The notes under the pieces were generated by a model. That model worked only from the letters and a program-made list of their open reading frames with translations. It was not told the origin of the DNA and ran no database searches. A DNA stretch of 64,000 nt from Nansenia antarctica (lineage: Eukaryota; Chordata; Actinopteri; Argentiniformes; Microstomatidae), in the NCBI GenBank assembly GCA_963989245.1, contig OZ022352.1:12748811-12812810 (forward strand). The letters run 5' to 3'. Both the position numbers and the translations under genes were made by a program. Every line of letters begins with the position of its first letter. Position 1 is the first letter of the stretch. Below, one piece after another: positions 36,791 through 64,000 of this stretch.

Positions 36791-39496
36791 CCTCAAGATA
36801 AGGCACGCACGCGCACACCCACGCACATGTGATGTAGACGTATCGATGAACAGTCTGGTGTCTGTGCGCCCCATGTCAGTTCATCACCAGCAGGGTGAAC
36901 TGGGTGGTCCAGAGCTCGGCGGTGGACTATCTGCACCTGATGCTGGTGGCCATGCGCTGGCTGCTGGAGGAGCACGACATCGACGGACGCTTCTGCATCA
37001 GCATCCACGACGAGGTGCGCTACCTGGTCCGCAGCGAAGACCGCTACCGCGCCGCGCTGGCCCTGCAGATCACCAACCTGCTCACACGGTCAGGACCTCA
37101 GACGCACTCAGCCCTATCGCTACGCCACGCCCCAAAATAGAAATTGTCCAATCATATCACAGCAAAAGTCACGACAGGCAGAAAACTCGGACAAACAACT
37201 CGCTAATATCTGATGGTGAAAAGCTTCTAGACTAAATATTCTTGTCATCTTTAAAAAACATGTCTATTACTTACTGTGGTAAATCAGAAATTTGCCAACT
37301 CCCACCATTGTAAGTCATTGAATGTCATTCAGTCACGGTCGGTCAGTCAGTCACTGTCAGTGAAGCGTTGTTTGTTTGTCCGAGTTTTCAAAGGGGGTGT
37401 GGCTTAGCGATAGGTCCATTGTAAATGCGTCATGTAATTACCACTGTGTATTTTGACTGAATTCTTCTTACTTAACCACATCAGACAGGCCAACACCCTG
37501 CCAACATTTAAACAGGCCCTCAAAACCCACCTCTTCAAGCTCGCCTTCACCAGTTAACCCTCTCCCCCTCCCCTTCTCATGTGTCCCCAGCACTACCTTA
37601 GGCCCCTATACTTTCTTTTATTTTTTTGTTTCCTTTTATTTTACTACTCGATCTTTTCAGTTTGTAAAGCGTCTTTGAGTGTCTAGAAAAGCGCTATATA
37701 AGTTAAATGTATTATTATTATTATTATTATTATTAACAGTTTTTACAATGATTCCTATGTGGTAGAGCCTGCATTGACCCGGTCAACTCATGCCAGCGAG
37801 TGTGTGTGTGTGTGTGTGTCCTGTGTTGTGCAGGTGTATGTTCTCCCACGCCCTGGGCATGCACGACCTGCCTCAGTCGGTGGCGTTCTTCAGTGCGGTG
37901 GACATCGACCAGTGTCTGAGGAAGGAGGTGACCATGGACTGTGTGACGCCCTCCAACCCCACAGGCCTGCAGCACAGATACGGCCTGCCACAGGGTGAGC
38001 ACCGGGGGGGGGGGGGGGGGGGGTCTAGTAGCCTTCTGCTTGTATATAAACAGGGGTGCACATAACTTTTTGGGGCCAGTGCTCAGAGGAGCACCTAGGG
38101 ATGCTGCTTGGTGCTCCCCGAGCTCGCGAGTCACGACCCGTCCCACAGGATGGATGAAAAAGGGATACATGGATAACTTATATTAGCAAAACGACATTTA
38201 TTCATAAATAAAGATGAACGAACAAATGATTGTGTGCAAAACAAAAGAAACAAATGCAAAATCAAATGACTGCTCTTTAAGCATGAAAGTCTGTCAGACT
38301 CCTTTAAACACAATGAAATCAACTGATCTCTTTAAGCACTGCTCTGTTCTGTAAACACTGAAATCAACTTTTCAACAAAAAGTTACAGCCTAAGCATTTA
38401 TTTATACTACAAGCTTAATCGTCATCATCACTGCTCTCTTGACTGCTGTAAATTATCACTGTCCTCAATTTCAACCATGGTAGAGGATGGGTTTTTTGTG
38501 ATCAATTTTTTTTTTTTTGTGCGCAAAAGCGCCCTCATGCGGCTGATCTGCCGCGCAGCATGCATTTTGGCGACGCATGCGCACTGGCGCACCAGTTATG
38601 TGCACCCCTGTATATAAAGCTCTCACTGGCACAGCACCAGAATATCTGAAAGACCTTTTGCTAGCATGTCAGCCCAATAAAGCTCTCAGGTCTTCCGACG
38701 CTGGTTTTCTCTGTGTATCACATGTACAAAAGAAGAGATTTGGTGAGGCTGCATTCTCATTTTATGCTCCAGATTGTGGAATGCACTGCCAGTTTACATT
38801 AGGGATGCAACCAAGCACATAGTCAAGACTAAAAACCCATCTTTTTAATATTGCCTTTAAATGACTAAATCATTTAATTATTATAGATTATAGAATGATT
38901 GGAGCACTTTGAGCTGCAACATTTGCAGGAAAAGCACTATACAAATAAAAAGTTATTATTATTATTATAGAACAAGCGTCATCAGTTACCTTGCCATACT
39001 GTCTGGTGGATGTGTCATAATGTGATGTAGTCAGTTGTACTTATTCTCCTATCCAGGGGCTTATGAAATCATAGAACTTTTCAGGATTTTATTAACTTTA
39101 TTACCTTCACACATCAGCTCATTCAAGACACTAGGAGAAATGACTGACACCAGAGTCATTCATTAGTGTTTGCTGGAAATGAAGACATGGTAACTCATGC
39201 AAAAAACTAAAACGGAACACAATTAGTAAAACATTAAATACAAAAAGAACACAAACAGTATTTTCGAATACAAAGAGAAATGTATATATAAATTAATACA
39301 ACTGGAAATATTGCGTGCTCTGTCCGCTCAGCAAAAAACAGACCGATATAATAATTTCACACAATACAAAACAATATCTCTTTCCCTGAACATTATGTAA
39401 CCATCATAACATCACCATTCCCTCTCTGCAGGTGAAGCCTTGGACATATACCAGATCATGGACATCACCAAAGGCTCTTTGGAAAAAGGAAGATAA
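24355..39496 (+). CDS. polg: DNA polymerase gamma catalytic subunit, 22 coding exons
   Basis: Family A polymerase that replicates mitochondrial DNA. Exons: 24355-24935, 25493-25688, 25887-26054, 26222-26368, 26895-26974, 27369-27551, 28312-28457, 29098-29221, 29797-30033, 30434-30551, 31296-31370, 31464-31577, 32164-32324, 32746-32799, 32940-33057, 33598-33733, 34303-34549, 34976-35098, 35544-35712, 36880-37088, 37834-37994, 39432-39496. Phases close: 3612 nt, 1203 residues (human 1239, which has a polyGln tract missing here). The N-terminus is basic and leucine-rich, fitting a mitochondrial presequence. Exonuclease motifs: FDVEVC (I), VGHNVSFDRA (II), YCAMDVQATH (III). Polymerase motifs: GADVDSQELW (A, exon 16), REHAKVFNYGRIYG (B, exon 17), HDEVRYLV (C, exon 20). 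All key acidic and Lys/Tyr residues are present. It ends tail-to-tail with FANCI. Confidence 0.97.
25020..25350 (-). mobile_element. L2-like LINE 3' end with (AAT)n
   Basis: Starts with an AAT run and reads in reverse as a LINE 3' end (AGTGTCTAGAAAAGC, TATAAGTCTAATGT). Same family at 26395-26635, 29285-29505, 37480-37735 and 55920-56085. POLG intron 1. Confidence 0.75.
26395..26635 (+). mobile_element. L2-like LINE 3' end
   Basis: Coding remnant (KTHLFKLVFTS) then the 3' UTR ending in ATTATT. It begins about 25 bases after the exon 4 donor of POLG. Confidence 0.75.
27002..27287 (+). mobile_element. MITE family 2, copy 1
   Basis: Terminal inverted repeats of the type AATGGACCTATCGCTAAGCC (this copy has AATAGACC). 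Members of this 300-320 bp family recur at 33789, 37111, 44564, 47575 and 60157. POLG intron 5. Confidence 0.8.
27638..28280. mobile_element. Composite palindromic MITE
   Basis: 27638-27789 is a hairpin with arms AGCAATATCACACGAG and its complement. The following segment to 28280 is bounded by TCATACAACAGTT and AACTGTTGTATAATGA and shares internal sequence with the hairpin. It ends about 30 bases before POLG exon 7. Confidence 0.6.
28540..29090 (+). mobile_element. LINE 3' end abutting the POLG exon 8 acceptor
   Basis: A LINE ORF2 C-terminal remnant (around 28690-28890) is followed by a 3' UTR ending AATAAACG and (TTAC)n at about 29088. Exon 8 starts at 29098, so the LINE tail supplies most of the pyrimidine-rich tract. 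Confidence 0.7.
29285..29505 (-). mobile_element. L2-like LINE 3' end with (AAT)n
   Basis: Another copy of the family described at 25020, in POLG intron 8. Confidence 0.75.
29548..29672. mobile_element. Imperfect palindromic MITE
   Basis: Arms GGGGTATCCCATCAACG and ATTGATGGAATTACACCCCC flank mirrored AAAATC/GATTTT segments. POLG intron 8. Confidence 0.45.
30075..30371. mobile_element. Hairpin MITE
   Basis: Left tip GCAGGGTTCTACAGTAACG and right tip TTAATGTTGAACCCTGC are complementary. Inner segments GCCCGGAGC/GCTCCGGGC and GATAATATCTTC/GAAGATATTATC also pair. POLG intron 9. Confidence 0.65.
30945..31285 (+). mobile_element. LINE 3' end
   Basis: Matches the tail at 18700-18955 (GTAAAGCACTTTGAATTGCC and GACTGGCCTTGCC). 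It ends about 10 bases before POLG exon 11. Confidence 0.65.
31675..32128 (+). mobile_element. MITE family 1, copy 1
   Basis: Starts CAGGGCTCCCACGGGTCC and ends GGTGTGGGAACCCTG, flanked by TATATA on both sides. Its interior carries a CT run. It ends 35 bases before POLG exon 13. Other members: 32351, 41262, 42817, 45361, 48800, 50233 and 58661. Confidence 0.85.
32351..32633 (+). mobile_element. MITE family 1, copy 2
   Basis: Shorter member (283 bp) between POLG exons 13 and 14. A longer direct repeat (ATCAGGCTAGGCTACA) flanks it at 32331 and 32636, larger than a normal target duplication. Confidence 0.85.
33024..33097 (+). repeat. 34-bp tandem duplication spanning the POLG exon 15 donor
   Basis: ACATGGCTGACCGCCAGCAA plus CGCCCGGGTAAGAG occurs twice. 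Real donor after 33057; a second identical donor after 33091. Using the second adds 34 nt and shifts the frame. Confidence 0.9.
33180..33530 (-). mobile_element. LINE 3' fragment
   Basis: Begins with the reversed tail CAATTCAACTTTATTCACC and continues through LINE-type sequence. It ends about 70 bases before POLG exon 16. Confidence 0.55.
33789..34108 (+). mobile_element. MITE family 2, copy 2
   Basis: Full-length member bounded by AATGGACCTATCGC and TAGGACCATT. POLG intron 16. Confidence 0.85.
35122..35459. mobile_element. TTAA-flanked piggyBac-type MITE, copy 1
   Basis: TTAACACTAGAAGAGCC at the left and GGCTGTTGTAGTGTTAA at the right. TTAA ends plus CACTAGAA resemble piggyBac termini. Relatives at 48040 and 51782. 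POLG intron 18, about 24 bases after the exon 18 donor. Confidence 0.75.
35792..36476. repeat. Inverted repeat pair in POLG intron 19
   Basis: A 27-base segment (ATATGTGTGGTGGCCTGGGA, 35793 on) recurs inverted at about 36448-36476. The 630 bases between hold no open frame; probably an unrecognised element. Confidence 0.5.
37111..37420 (+). mobile_element. MITE family 2, copy 3
   Basis: Left tip slightly degraded (CCCTATCGCTACGCC), right tip intact. It starts about 22 bases after the POLG exon 20 donor. Confidence 0.8.
37480..37735 (+). mobile_element. L2-like LINE 3' end
   Basis: Coding remnant (TFKQALKTHLFKLAFTS) followed by the family 3' UTR and an ATT tail. POLG intron 20. Confidence 0.8.
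38043..38618. mobile_element. hAT-type MITE with perfect 8-bp target duplication
   Basis: Element 38051-38610 has tips CAGGGGTGCACATAACT and AGTTATGTGCACCCCTG. TATATAAA flanks it on both sides (38043-38050 and 38611-38618). It is inserted at the edge of a LINE fragment. POLG intron 21. Confidence 0.9.
38619..38965 (+). mobile_element. LINE 3' end
   Basis: Encodes a LINE C-terminal remnant (APEYLKDLLLACQPNKALRS) and ends in ATTATT. Inverse copy at 46738-47090. POLG intron 21. Confidence 0.75.
39088..39102 (-). terminator. Candidate FANCI poly(A) signals
   Basis: Two AATAAA hexamers on the - strand (39102-39097 and 39093-39088) are the first seen after the FANCI stop at 39621. A message ending here would run across POLG exon 22. 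Confidence 0.35.
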
Positions 39497-39620
39497 CAAG
39501 ACTGACCGCTCAGGTCAGAGGGAGAGGCAGAGGGAGAGGCAGGACCACCTCCGGCCTGGTCCAGAGGGGAGGGGGGGGAGAGGACTGAGAGGGCTAGAGG
39601 AGGAGGAGGAGGGTGCCTCT

Positions 39621-63148
<23,528 letters not shown>

Positions 63149-63479
63149 CCTGTCACTCTGTAAGCAGATCAGAAAGTCATTGTCAACTTAGTTCCAATTA
63201 GTGCTTAAGTCTGGTAACCTCTGAAACAGTAGTGGAGGGCTAACCCTAGAACCAGCTCTAGCCCTAGCCCTAACTTCATCCCTGAACCCTAACCGTATGT
63301 TACAGTATTTTGAGGTTACCTTTTTACATGGAAACCCACTAGCATGCTCCTGCGTTTTATAACAACACTGAACACATGTTGTTGACTAACTAAAGTTAAC
63401 CCAGAGTGAACTACACTCGTCAATCGTTTCACAGAGGTTATTGAAATGACACTGCATTCGCTAGCTACCAACAACTTAC

Positions 63480-63545
63480 CTCAGACGTACCTTTTGGATT
63501 TGACGAAAACAGAGACGAAACGAGCGAATTCCCGCCAGCTATGGC
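63480..63545 (-). promoter_or_regulatory. FANCI promoter and non-coding exon 1
   Basis: On the - strand a short exon-like block ends CTGAGGTAAGT (donor at 63480), upstream of the acceptor at 63158. TTCCCGCC at 63529-63536 (GGCGGGAA on the gene strand) is an E2F-type site, fitting S-phase expression of the Fanconi pathway. Confidence 0.45.
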
Positions 63546-63960
63546 AAGCCAACCACTTCCTAGCTCGTCATATGTTTGGACGGCGGTGATTGGCTCCGCG
63601 TACGGAGGGAACGCCCTCCCCCACCCCCCCACGTGCGTGGTCGTTTTATTTTATTATTATTTTATTTTATTTTATATTTTTTGACTCCCATACTTCTGCC
63701 AACCAACGTACTGAAAACAGATAAATATTGTCCAAGCAGCTATCTAGCTGACACAGTTAATGTTCATCATACAATACAAACGTTACTCCACTAACTTTAT
63801 CTGCAATTGTGTTTAACCAAATTATATTACTTTGTTTTAGTATTATTCGATTGCTGGTAAGTATTCTAGAACTAGAACCAGAACGTATTTATTATTCAGT
63901 CAGTTTGCCAAAAAGTATATAAACTCGATAAATTAGCGTAATTCTCCTCTATGAGCTATC
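63546..63960. other. Intergenic region between FANCI and tRNA-Arg
   Basis: A GC-rich block with CACGTGCG at 63630 gives way to T-rich DNA (63640-63680). No gene is seen. Confidence 0.4.
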
Positions 63961-64000
63961 GGGCCAGTGGCGCAATGGATAACGCGTCTGACTACGGATC
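63961..64000 (+). tRNA. tRNA-Arg(ACG), 5' part only
   Basis: GGGCCAGTGGCGCAATGGAT starts a canonical tRNA-Arg; TCTGACTACGGATC holds the anticodon loop with ACG. The gene is cut by the window edge at the anticodon stem. Confidence 0.9.

Overview
This window is vertebrate nuclear DNA, almost certainly from a teleost fish. It has long introns with GT-AG boundaries, (CA)n and (GA)n microsatellites, dense L2-like LINE 3' ends, hAT, Tc1 and piggyBac-type MITEs, and a chitin synthase gene of the kind kept in fishes but absent from mammals. No bacterial or viral gene organisation is seen. I could not run searches; gene identities rest on reading conserved motifs and on splice phases that close exactly.

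Layout. (1) 1-772: decayed piggyBac-type transposase. (2) 868-18493, + strand: a complete 19-exon chitin synthase gene (1265 codons), with a TATA-like box about 45 bases before the ATG. Its introns hold LINE fragments, a telomere-like hairpin, a 50-bp array that repeats the splice acceptor of exon 10 eight times, and a 4.8-kb foldback transposon with a nested LINE. (3) 18494-24293: repeat-rich intergenic DNA with a five-fold CCAAT array and two tRNA-Arg(TCG) genes on the - strand. (4) 24355-39496, + strand: POLG, the mitochondrial DNA polymerase gamma catalytic subunit, 22 coding exons, 1203 codons. (5) 39621-63148, - strand: FANCI, the Fanconi anaemia ID-complex protein, 37 coding exons, 1330 codons; its stop codon lies 124 bases from that of POLG. 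(6) 63961-64000: first 40 bases of a tRNA-Arg(ACG) gene.

The tail-to-tail POLG-FANCI pair matches the human arrangement, and a tRNA-Arg(TCG) beside the POLG promoter is, as I recall, also present in human. POLG replicates mitochondrial DNA; FANCI works with FANCD2 in interstrand crosslink repair; chitin synthase makes chitin at a membrane. They share a neighbourhood, not a pathway.

The most unusual signal is not a gene. At about eleven exon-intron junctions in all three genes, a short tandem duplication (13 to 55 bp units) spans or abuts the splice site, so real donors and acceptors sit beside one or more copies of themselves. Some extra sites are in frame (POLG exon 3, FANCI exon 36). In addition, several splice sites are built partly from microsatellite or transposon ends.
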